Shown: one piece after another, positions 43,182 to 50,487 of the stretch | How positions within the stretch are numbered: position 1 is the first letter of the stretch | Layout of the letters: every line of letters starts with the position of its first letter | Source of the DNA: a candidate division Zixibacteria bacterium RBG-1 | GTDB lineage: Bacteria; Zixibacteria; MSB-5A5; DSPP01; RBG-1 | Assembly (NCBI GenBank): GCA_000447245.1 | Contig: AUYT01000001.1 | Coordinates: 930,106-994,105, forward strand | Direction: 5' to 3' | DNA length: 64,000 nucleotides | The notes under the pieces: generated by a model | The model's input: the letters and a program-made list of their open reading frames with translations, nothing else | The model's database searches: none | What the model was told of the DNA's origin: nothing | Position numbers and translations under genes: made by a program

Positions 43182-44368
43182 AAAAAGTTTTTTTATTCTT
43201 ATTCTTATTTTTCGCATTACTAGCCTTAGTTTTTTCAGCAGAGGAACTCCTGCCCGAAGATCCCTTGGAAGGGGCTAAGATTTTTGAGCAAAAAGGATGT
43301 GTAAGATGCCATGCTTTAGCCGGGGAAGGCGGAAAAATTGGACCGGATTTAGGGAAAATTTATCTAAAAGGCAGCCTGTATGACGTCGCTGGAATCTTAT
43401 GGAATCATGCCCCGATTATGAGCCAAAGAATGCAAGAATTGAAAATCCAAAGGCCTCTTTTTAGCTCTCACGAAATGTCGAATTTAATTGCTTTTCTAAG
43501 TGCCTACCAATATTACTTAGGCCATCTGGGAAAACCTGGTGATCCCTCTATTGGTGAAAGACTTTTTCAGGCAAAAGGTTGTGTCAAGTGTCATTCTTTC
43601 CAAGAGGCTTGGGAAAAACCTGGACCTAGTTTAAGGTATTACAAAGGGAAATATTCTCTAATTGGTTTAGCTCAAGTGATGTGGAATCATGGTCCGGAAA
43701 TGGAAAAAACTATGTCGGAGCTAAAAATAACGAGACCAAAATTTGCTGGGGATGAAATGATTCATCTTTTAGCCTTTCTTCAGGCTGGTGGTAAAAGTAC
43801 TGGTTTAGAAAAAAGCTATCTAGAACCCGGCAATCCTAATTTTGGTAAGCAACTCTTTAGTGAAAAAGGATGCATAAAGTGTCATTCAATTCGTGGTCAA
43901 GGAGGAAAGATTGGACCTGATTTGGGGAAGAGAACTGACAGTCACCTCCGCAGTATGCCAGAGCTGGCGGGTTTGCTTTGGAATCATGGACCGGAGATGT
44001 GGAAAAAGATGAAAGAAAAGGGAATAATGTTCATAAAATTCTCACAGGAAGAGATGGCCGATTTGGTAGCTTTTCTTTATTTTGTCAACTATTTTGATAA
44101 AGCTGGAGATAAAACGGCGGGAGAAGAACTTTTTGTCCAAAAAGGATGTATTGTCTGCCATTCTTTGAGAGGCAAAGGAGGTTCAGTCGGGCCAGATTTA
44201 GCCTTAGTTCCAGAATTAATTTCACCCGTTGATATAGCCACCCAAATGTGGAATCATGTCCCTCAAATGGAGACAGCTACCCAGGAAATGAAGATACCCT
44301 GGCCTCGATTTAAAACCGGGGAGATGAGAGATGTACTAGAATATTTAGCTTCTCAGAAGCAAAAATAA
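43178..44368 (+). CDS. Tetrahaem cytochrome made of four tandem class I domains
   Basis: A 396-residue secreted protein. After a signal peptide (residues 1-21) come four similar ~95-residue units. Their haem sites are CVRCH (41), CVKCH (135), CIKCH (232) and CIVCH (324). Each unit repeats the pattern KGCxxCHS...GPDL...WNHxPxM..., and the Met of WNHxPxM is a likely axial ligand. The fourfold repeat indicates internal duplication. It uses a GTG start overlapping the NrfD gene. It is a plausible electron wire from the complex to another periplasmic or outer-membrane partner. Confidence 0.9.
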   Translation: MKKVFLFLFLFFALLALVFSAEELLPEDPLEGAKIFEQKGCVRCHALAGEGGKIGPDLGKIYLKGSLYDVAGILWNHAPIMSQRMQELKIQRPLFSSHEMSNLIAFLSAYQYYLGHLGKPGDPSIGERLFQAKGCVKCHSFQEAWEKPGPSLRYYKGKYSLIGLAQVMWNHGPEMEKTMSELKITRPKFAGDEMIHLLAFLQAGGKSTGLEKSYLEPGNPNFGKQLFSEKGCIKCHSIRGQGGKIGPDLGKRTDSHLRSMPELAGLLWNHGPEMWKKMKEKGIMFIKFSQEEMADLVAFLYFVNYFDKAGDKTAGEELFVQKGCIVCHSLRGKGGSVGPDLALVPELISPVDIATQMWNHVPQMETATQEMKIPWPRFKTGEMRDVLEYLASQKQK

Positions 44369-44473
44369 TGGTTTATTATAAAATTAGAAAGCCTTAGAAA
44401 ATTTACAACCCTCGCCTAGCCACTTTGGGTAACAAGAGTACTCAGCTAAATAGATTAAGGAGAGGGCAACAAC

Positions 44474-44641
44474 CTTGTGCCAAATTTGTGCCAACTCTTG
44501 GTAAAAATAGATAAAGATTCGTAAAAATAGGTAAAAATTGGTAAAAGATGGATTTGCTTGACAATCTTGGGCTTGCACTATAACTTGCTATATGAGAGGA
44601 GCTTACAATTTTGGGGTTCTTAGACTCCACCCCTCTCCATA
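44474..44641 (+). repeat. 168-bp direct repeat, copy B, ending in tRNA-Tyr 3' sequence
   Basis: It is colinear with 34569-34736, the same length with about 13 substitutions by eye. It ends TCCACCCCTCTCCATA (44626-44641). I read it as the right end of cassette 2, and its last bases as the displaced 3' end of the original tRNA-Tyr gene, next to tRNA-Gly. Confidence 0.85.
44626..44641 (+). other. Attachment-site-like copy of the tRNA-Tyr 3' end (right)
   Basis: TCCACCCCTCTCCATA is identical to 24995-25010 and 34721-34736. It stands 18 nt before tRNA-Gly, a normal spacing for a tRNA cluster. Confidence 0.7.
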
Positions 44642-44659
44642 TAAAATTGGTAGATTATT

Positions 44660-44732
44660 GCGGGAGTAACTCAGTTGGTAGAGTCACAGCCTTCCAAGCT
44701 GTTGGTCGCGGGTTCGAGTCCCGTCTCCCGCT
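44660..44732 (+). tRNA. tRNA-Gly (anticodon UCC)
   Basis: A complete 73-nt cloverleaf. The acceptor arms are GCGGGAG and CTCCCGC, the anticodon loop is CTTCCAA with anticodon TCC, and the T arm is GCGGGTTCGAGTCCCGT. The discriminator base is T. Confidence 0.95.
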
Positions 44733-44841
44733 TTTTGAAATCAAGGATTAAGGATTAGGGAAGATTCAGAGCAAGGGTTAATTTCGTTCATACGTTTTTT
44801 GGAATTGTAAATTTATTGTTCTGCTTTATCAGAAATCCTTC

Positions 44842-44870
44842 TTGACTATCCTGTTTTAATTTTTTACTAT
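44842..44870 (+). promoter_or_regulatory. Predicted promoter giving a nearly leaderless EamA transcript
   Basis: TTGACT (44842-44847), a 17-bp spacer, and TACTAT (44865-44870). The predicted start is about 44877, six bases before the ATG at 44883. No Shine-Dalgarno is seen. Confidence 0.5.
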
Positions 44871-44882
44871 CCCTAATCACTT

Positions 44883-45737
44883 ATGCTCTCCTTAGCCCGA
44901 AAAGCGGAACTGATTTTATTGGCTCTGACTTTTATCTGGGGAAGCACCTTTGTCCTGGTAAAAATAGCGTTAGGTTATTCCTCACCATTTTTATTTTTAG
45001 CCACCCGCTTTTTTATAGCCACGCTGGTGGTGCGGCTGATTTTTGCAGATAAATACAACGTCATTCCCAAAGAGACCATTCGGGCCGGAATTATTTTAGG
45101 AATTTTTCTTTTTTTCGGATTTGCCTTTCAGACCTTGGGATTGCGGCTTACCTCAGCTTCCAAATCCGCTTTCATCACCTCTATCTCCTTTGTTCTAGTC
45201 CCCATCTTAGCCATATTCTTGACCAAAGACAAGCCAAAGGCTTCCTCCTGGGTGGGGATGGGACTGGTTTTAATCGGAATGTATTTTCTGACCCTGCCGG
45301 AGTCCCAGAAATTCAACATAGGTGACTTCTTAACCCTTTTATGCGTGGGGGCATTTGCTCTTCAAATTATCTATGTGGAAATTTATAACAAAAAATATGA
45401 TACCGCCCAGCTTTTGTATGTCCAGCTTTTAACCACCTGTGTGTTATCAATACCTTCCCTTTTCTTGTTCGATAAATTTCAATTCGATTTGGGCTCCTCC
45501 TTGATTCTCACTCTTTTGATAACCTCGGTTTTAGCCACCAGCTTGGTTTTTTATCTGCAGAACAAATATCAACAATATACCACCGCAACCAAAGCCGCTA
45601 TTATATATGCTCTGGAGCCGGTCTTTGCTTCTTTTTTTGCTTACTTTAGTTTCGGTGAAACCTTTGCAACGGTCAGCTTGATTGGAGCAGGATTGATTGT
45701 CTGCGGAACTTTAGTTTCCGAACTGGGTAAATTTTAA
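44883..45737 (+). CDS. EamA/DMT-superfamily transporter
   Basis: A 284-residue inner-membrane protein with ten predicted helices in two EamA repeats. LALTFIWGSTFVLVKIAL at the N-terminus and AAIIYALEPVFASFFAYFSF in the second half are family marks. Such proteins export amino acids, metabolites or drugs. It overlaps the next, similar gene by one base, so the two are coupled and may work as a pair. Substrate unknown. Confidence 0.9.
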   Translation: MLSLARKAELILLALTFIWGSTFVLVKIALGYSSPFLFLATRFFIATLVVRLIFADKYNVIPKETIRAGIILGIFLFFGFAFQTLGLRLTSASKSAFITSISFVLVPILAIFLTKDKPKASSWVGMGLVLIGMYFLTLPESQKFNIGDFLTLLCVGAFALQIIYVEIYNKKYDTAQLLYVQLLTTCVLSIPSLFLFDKFQFDLGSSLILTLLITSVLATSLVFYLQNKYQQYTTATKAAIIYALEPVFASFFAYFSFGETFATVSLIGAGLIVCGTLVSELGKF

Positions 45738-46597
45738 TGGACCGAAGAATTCTCTTCTTGATTTTGGCGGTATTTACGGTTTCCTGGGCTGCTATTTTAA
45801 TCAAACTTTGCTCGGCACCGCCCCTGGTAATCGCCTTTTACCGGATGTTCATTGCTTCTGTGATTTTATGTCCCCTGGTTTTTCTGAAACATTTTTCGGC
45901 CCTAAAACAACTTTTAGCTGAAGCGCCCAAACTTGCTATTTTATCCGGAATCTTTTTGGGTTTGCACTTTGCCTTTTGGGTGACCTCTTTATTTTACACC
46001 TCGGTTTCCAGCTCAGTTGTTATTGTAGCCACCCAGCCGGTTTTTGTGGCTTTATTTTCCTTAATTTTTTTGAAAGAAAAAGCAACGCTTTTGGTCTGGC
46101 TGGGAATTATTTTAGCGCTTTTTGGGGTAGCAATAATCGGCGGAGGGGATTTTGCCAATTTGAAAGGGGATTTGTTGGCTCTGCTGGGGGCTATTATGGC
46201 AGCGGGTTATCTGACTTTGGGCAGAAATATCAGAAAAAAATATGACCTGATACCCTACATCTTCGTGGCTTATTTTGTTTCCTCAATAGTTCTGGCTTTT
46301 TTCATAATCATATTGGGAGACTCTTTCTCTCCTCTGACTCTGAAAAATTTTGCTTGGTTTATTTTGTTAGCCATAATTCCTACTTTAATCGGGCATTCTC
46401 TCTATAACTGGCTTTTGAAATATGTCAAGGCCTATCTGGTCGGAATTTCGATTCTGGGTGAGCCAATCGGTGCTTCCATCTGGGCTTTCTTGATTTTCAA
46501 AGAAGTTCCCAGAACCTCTTTATATCTGGGAGCGGTTCTGATAATTTTGGGGGTTATTTTAGCTTTAACTGGAGAAAGAAGACAGAAAAATAGTTAA
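45737..46597 (+). CDS. EamA/DMT-superfamily transporter
   Basis: A 286-residue transporter with two EamA halves (FLILAVFTVSWAAILIKLCS at the start, SILGEPIGASIWAFLIFKEV near the end). It belongs to a different EamA subgroup from its neighbour, so it is not a recent tandem copy. Its ATG overlaps the previous stop codon. Substrate unknown. Confidence 0.9.
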   Translation: MDRRILFLILAVFTVSWAAILIKLCSAPPLVIAFYRMFIASVILCPLVFLKHFSALKQLLAEAPKLAILSGIFLGLHFAFWVTSLFYTSVSSSVVIVATQPVFVALFSLIFLKEKATLLVWLGIILALFGVAIIGGGDFANLKGDLLALLGAIMAAGYLTLGRNIRKKYDLIPYIFVAYFVSSIVLAFFIIILGDSFSPLTLKNFAWFILLAIIPTLIGHSLYNWLLKYVKAYLVGISILGEPIGASIWAFLIFKEVPRTSLYLGAVLIILGVILALTGERRQKNS

Positions 46598-46647
46598 TAT
46601 CCTGGATAGAAATTTCAGCGAATTCCAACAGTTCAACCACCCGTTTT

Positions 46648-46698
46648 TAATAATCCTTCTCATTAAGCCGTTGTCCCACTTATTGATAATCGTTCTCA
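46648..46698. promoter_or_regulatory. Two Fur-box-like sites upstream of the fur promoter
   Basis: TAATAATCCTTCTCA (46648-46662) and TGATAATCGTTCTCA (46684-46698) match the 7-1-7 Fur box at 12 and 13 of 15 positions. They are 36 bp apart, between the EamA gene and the -35 of the fur promoter. They may mediate autoregulation. Confidence 0.55.
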
Positions 46699-46724
46699 TA
46701 TTGTGATTTTTTCACAAATTTTTC

Positions 46725-46753
46725 TTGACAGCTCAAATATCTATTCATATACT
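46725..46753 (+). promoter_or_regulatory. Predicted promoter of the Fur-family regulator
   Basis: TTGACA (46725-46730), a 17-bp spacer, and TATACT (46748-46753). The start is expected near 46760, with AGAGGA before the ATG at 46775. Confidence 0.7.
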
Positions 46754-46774
46754 CCAGCCAACTAAAGAGGAATT

Positions 46775-47203
46775 ATGTTAGCTGAAGTTGAAAAAATTGA
46801 GAATTTTCTAAAACAGAGGCAGATCAAATTGACCGAGGAAAGAAAATTAATCATTGATGAAATGCTGGCATCGCAAAGACATTTTGGGCCGGAAGAGTTG
46901 TGGGAGCATTTGCGCCAGAAAGGGAAGAGGGTCTCACGAGCCACGGTGTACCGAACTTTGGAACTTTTGATTGAAGGTGGTTTAGTAAAAAAGGTTTGTT
47001 TGGGGGAACATTGTTTCAGGTATGAACATATCTTAGGCAGAAAAAATCACAGTCATATGGTCTGTTTAAAATGCGGGGCTTTAATCGAGTTCTTAGATGA
47101 GGCCATTGATGAAAGGCAAAAGCTCTTGTCACAACAGCAAGGGTTTGAGGTTTTGTCCCGCTGTTTTCAGATTTTTGGATATTGCAAGAATTGTACCCAA
47201 TAG
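46775..47203 (+). CDS. Fur-family metal-responsive regulator
   Basis: A 142-residue winged-helix repressor. The DNA-binding half contains FGPEELWEHLRQKGKRVSRA and TVYRTLELLIEGGLVKKV. The metal-binding half has RKNHSHMVCLKCG and the C-terminal CKNC, the two pairs of cysteines of the structural zinc site. It may sense iron, zinc or manganese. Three Fur-box-like sites lie around it. A TonB receptor and a ZIP transporter follow on the same strand, so it likely controls this metal-uptake unit. Confidence 0.92.
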   Translation: MLAEVEKIENFLKQRQIKLTEERKLIIDEMLASQRHFGPEELWEHLRQKGKRVSRATVYRTLELLIEGGLVKKVCLGEHCFRYEHILGRKNHSHMVCLKCGALIEFLDEAIDERQKLLSQQQGFEVLSRCFQIFGYCKNCTQ

Positions 47204-47224
47204 AAAATTTTTTTGAACTGTGGA

Positions 47225-47239
47225 TGAGAATGAGTCTCA
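47225..47239. promoter_or_regulatory. Fur-box-like palindrome before the TonB receptor
   Basis: TGAGAATGAGTCTCA matches the Fur 7-1-7 consensus at 12 of 15 positions and shares AAT...TCTCA with the two sites at 46648-46698. It sits 30 bp before the receptor start codon. Confidence 0.5.
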
Positions 47240-47268
47240 ATCGCAAGCAAAAAAGCCAAGGGAGAGAA

Positions 47269-49467
47269 ATGATTAGAAAAATAAGTAAAAAAACAGTTGG
47301 TTATGGTACATGCCTTTTCATCAACTTCTTGGTATTTAATCCGACGTCAGCTGTTACGGTCGAAGTTAAAGATACCCAGCCAGATACCACTGTTATCTAT
47401 AAACTCCCAGCTATTGAAGTAATCGGAGAGAACAAAGATGCTTTGAAAAATATCCCCGGCTCCGGACAGATAATCACCAAAGATCTGCTTTTGAAAATTC
47501 ATCCCATTTCGGTCCATGAAGCTTTGAGTCGAGTTCCCGGCTTACACCTAAGGGATGAAGAAGGTTTGGGTTTAAGAGCCAATATCGGAGTCAGGGGTTT
47601 ATTTCCTACTCGTAGCAGTAAAGTTCTTTTGTTAGAAGACGGAATCCCCTTTGTACTGGCTCCCTATGGAGACCCAACCACCTATTATCATCCTCCCATA
47701 GACCGCTTTGAACGGATTGATATTCTGAAAGGGAGCGGACAGATTCAATTCGGACCACAATCCATCGGAGGAGTGATTAACTTTATAACAAGAACTCCAC
47801 CCTTAGAGCCAAGCGGCTCTATATCAGTGGTTGGTGGAAGCCGTAATTTTTTTAAAACTTATACCACAGTCGGAGGGACCTGGGGGGATCTCAAATTGCT
47901 TTTGGATTATACCAGAAAACTGGGAGATGGTGCCCGGGAAAATATTCACTCTGAAGTTGACGACCTGACCGGCAAAATCGGCTTCAACGTGGGTAAGAAA
48001 AGTTCTCTATTATTGAAGCTAAATTATTACGGAGAAAATTCTCAAGTAACTTATGCGGGTCTAACCCAAGTGGAATACGAACAAAATCCCCGAGCCAATC
48101 CTTTTAAGGATGATAATTTTAAAGCCAGGAGAGTGGGACTTCACTCAATTTATTACTATCCGTTGACGGAGAAGATATTTTTGACAGCCAATCTCTATGG
48201 TTACAACATTCATAGAGACTGGTGGAGACAACATCACAACGGAGCCAATAATAACGTAATTCCGGCTACTGAAACCCAAACTAAGCCGGATACGGCAGTC
48301 ACTGGCCGCCTGCGGGATTACTGGGTTTATGGAGTAGAGCCGCGTATGAAATTAAAGCTTTCCTTTCTGGGCTTAAAGCACAAAACCGATATTGGTTTTA
48401 GATTACATTACGAAATTCAAGACCGACAAGCTTTGCAGAATTTGACTTCCAGCACGGCTCGAAGCGGGACTTTGATTGAAGATAATGCACGCCAGACCGA
48501 AGCGGTGGCCTTATTTTTACAGGACCAGTTCTCACCTTTTGCCAAATCCTTAACCGTTACCACCGGAGTCCGTTTAGAGCATGTAAATTATGAGCGAACC
48601 AATCGATTATACTCCGGCGGGGCCGGGATAACCGGTAAAGCCAGTTTAACCGAAGTAATTCCAGGCCTAGGCATAAACTATACTCCCAGCTCAAAATTAA
48701 CCTGGTTTGCCGGAGTTCATCGAGGGTTTGCACCTCCTCGGACTGAAGATGCCATTGACAATAATGGAAATCCGGTTGAATTGGATGCAGAGCTAAGTTG
48801 GAATTATGAATTAGGTTTAAGAAGTGAGCCTGTTTCTGGCTTAGATTTGGAATTTACCTTCTTCCGTTTAGATTTTGAAAATCAGATTATAGCTAATTCG
48901 ATTGCAGCTGGAAGCGCTGGACCTTTAACCAATGCAGGACAGACCTTACATCAAGGAGGAGAAATCGGAACCACCTTTGATTTTGGCAAATTGTTCCATA
49001 AACTGAATGGTTTTAAAACCGACCTTTCTTACACCTATTTGCCGCTTGCTAAATTTGAAGGCACTCGTTATTCTGCTTTAACTGGTTCGGCTCTTTTGCC
49101 GGGTGAACCGGACCAGTTTTTAGTAACCGGAAACCGGCTGACTTATGCCCCGGAGCATGTTTTAAACACAGGATTGGAATTTTCTCACCACGAACAACTT
49201 GATTTGCGCCTTGAAGCTCTATATATTAGCCAACAATTTACGGATGACAGAAATACGGTGGCACCTACTCCCAACGGCAGAAGAGGATTGATTCCGGAAT
49301 ACACGGTTTTTAACGCTTCAGCCAATTATCATTGGAAAGCTATGAAGTCGACTTTTTTTGTAGCCATGAAAAACATCTTTGACCGGCTTTATATTGTAGA
49401 TCGTTCCCGGGGTGTCTTGCCCGGGATGCCCAGAGTAGTTCAGGTGGGCTTAAGCAGAGATTTTTAA
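47269..49467 (+). CDS. TonB-dependent receptor (FecA-like)
   Basis: A 732-residue outer-membrane receptor. The signal peptide is followed by a plug domain (residues ~50-170: ALSRVPGLHLRDEEGLGLRA, NIGVRGLFPTRSSKVLLLED, FERIDILKGSGQIQFGPQSI, GGVINFITRTPP) and a 22-strand type barrel ending VVQVGLSRDF. The plug resembles FecA-type receptors, so ferric citrate or another chelate is plausible. The frame is open from 47182 inside fur; the ATG at 47269 has GGGAGAG ahead and starts the signal peptide. No TonB/ExbBD genes are nearby. Confidence 0.92.
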   Translation: MIRKISKKTVGYGTCLFINFLVFNPTSAVTVEVKDTQPDTTVIYKLPAIEVIGENKDALKNIPGSGQIITKDLLLKIHPISVHEALSRVPGLHLRDEEGLGLRANIGVRGLFPTRSSKVLLLEDGIPFVLAPYGDPTTYYHPPIDRFERIDILKGSGQIQFGPQSIGGVINFITRTPPLEPSGSISVVGGSRNFFKTYTTVGGTWGDLKLLLDYTRKLGDGARENIHSEVDDLTGKIGFNVGKKSSLLLKLNYYGENSQVTYAGLTQVEYEQNPRANPFKDDNFKARRVGLHSIYYYPLTEKIFLTANLYGYNIHRDWWRQHHNGANNNVIPATETQTKPDTAVTGRLRDYWVYGVEPRMKLKLSFLGLKHKTDIGFRLHYEIQDRQALQNLTSSTARSGTLIEDNARQTEAVALFLQDQFSPFAKSLTVTTGVRLEHVNYERTNRLYSGGAGITGKASLTEVIPGLGINYTPSSKLTWFAGVHRGFAPPRTEDAIDNNGNPVELDAELSWNYELGLRSEPVSGLDLEFTFFRLDFENQIIANSIAAGSAGPLTNAGQTLHQGGEIGTTFDFGKLFHKLNGFKTDLSYTYLPLAKFEGTRYSALTGSALLPGEPDQFLVTGNRLTYAPEHVLNTGLEFSHHEQLDLRLEALYISQQFTDDRNTVAPTPNGRRGLIPEYTVFNASANYHWKAMKSTFFVAMKNIFDRLYIVDRSRGVLPGMPRVVQVGLSRDF

Positions 49468-49500
49468 TCTAAAAAACTTGTAACATCAGGAGAATCTAAG

Positions 49501-50301
49501 ATGAATATACCATATCTTCAGCTGTTACTTTTGGGGGCTGTAGCCGGTTTTACCATTTATTTAGGACTGCCTTTGGCTTTTATTCCCAGAGTAGGGAAAA
49601 AAACTAAAAGTTTTTTGAATGTCTTTTCAGCCGGAGTTTTGATTTTCTTGCTGTATGAAATAATGGAAGAGATGTTTGAAGAGGTTGGACACAATTATTT
49701 AAATCTGCAACAGGGATTGGTTTCCTCCGGTGAACTTTTGGGTCAAATTTCTTTAATAGTAATCGGCTTAATTCTTGGCTTAGGCGGCCTGATTGTTTTC
49801 GAAAATAAATATATTGCTAAAAGTAAACCGGAAACACAGCTGAACCGACGAGGCAGCCATTTGGCCTTGATGATAGCCATCGGGATCGGTCTGCACAATC
49901 TAGGAGAAGGGTTAGCCATCGGGCAGGCCTTCATTCAGGGTTCAATGGGTTTGGCATTTACTTTAGTGATTGGTTTTGGGCTGCACAATGCCACCGAAGG
50001 TTTTGGGATTGTAGCTCCCTTATCCGGTGAGAAGCCCAAATTGAGCTTTATCGCCCTTTTAGGTTTGATCGGTGGAGGACCTACATTTTTAGGGACTATG
50101 ATAGGAAGTTTCTACGCTTCTGAAATTTTGGAAATCATATTTTTGTCTATCGCGGCTGGTTCCATTCTGTATGTAGTGGTCAAATTACTGCAAATAGAAT
50201 ACAGAGTTAAGCAGTACCAAGCTTCTTTGGCCGGAGCCCTGTCAGGGTTCTTCCTGGCCTGGGGTTCGGAATGGATAGCTAAAGCGGCTATGCATTTTTA
50301 A
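49501..50301 (+). CDS. ZIP family metal transporter
   Basis: A 266-residue inner-membrane protein with about eight helices. The two metal-binding helices are IAIGIGLHNLGEGLAIGQAF and VIGFGLHNATEGFGIVAPL, with the HNxxEG signature. ZIP proteins bring Zn, Fe or Mn into the cytoplasm. It lies 33 bp after the TonB receptor with GGAGAA before it. The set forms an outer-to-inner membrane uptake path under Fur control. Confidence 0.92.
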   Translation: MNIPYLQLLLLGAVAGFTIYLGLPLAFIPRVGKKTKSFLNVFSAGVLIFLLYEIMEEMFEEVGHNYLNLQQGLVSSGELLGQISLIVIGLILGLGGLIVFENKYIAKSKPETQLNRRGSHLALMIAIGIGLHNLGEGLAIGQAFIQGSMGLAFTLVIGFGLHNATEGFGIVAPLSGEKPKLSFIALLGLIGGGPTFLGTMIGSFYASEILEIIFLSIAAGSILYVVVKLLQIEYRVKQYQASLAGALSGFFLAWGSEWIAKAAMHF

Positions 50302-50347
50302 TCACGAAGGCACGAAAGTAAATCAACACGAAGAACACGAAAAAATC
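50300..50347 (+). repeat. cacgaa-type intergenic repeat
   Basis: AATCACGAAGGCACGAAAGT and, after a short gap, CACGAAGAACACGAAAAAAT. It begins at the stop codon of the ZIP gene, as the copy at 11301 begins at the Omp85 stop. It is related to 63332-63370 inside coaE. Confidence 0.6.
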
Positions 50348-50487
50348 AAAGACCAAATCTTTTTTCAGCAGGGGTAGAATTCACTAATCTTCTGATTTTC
50401 TGCACAAGTCCTTCAATTTTCCGACAATCTAAGAAAGCTTGCTTTTAGGTACTTTTTCAAATATCATTTGAAAAGCGTATTATAAAA

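Larger units (their letters stand above)
44369..44659. other. Non-coding stretch holding the right direct repeat
   Basis: These 291 bases follow the last cytochrome gene and carry the second 168-bp repeat. No terminator with a U-tract is visible after 44368. The repeat ends 18 bases before tRNA-Gly. Confidence 0.6.
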
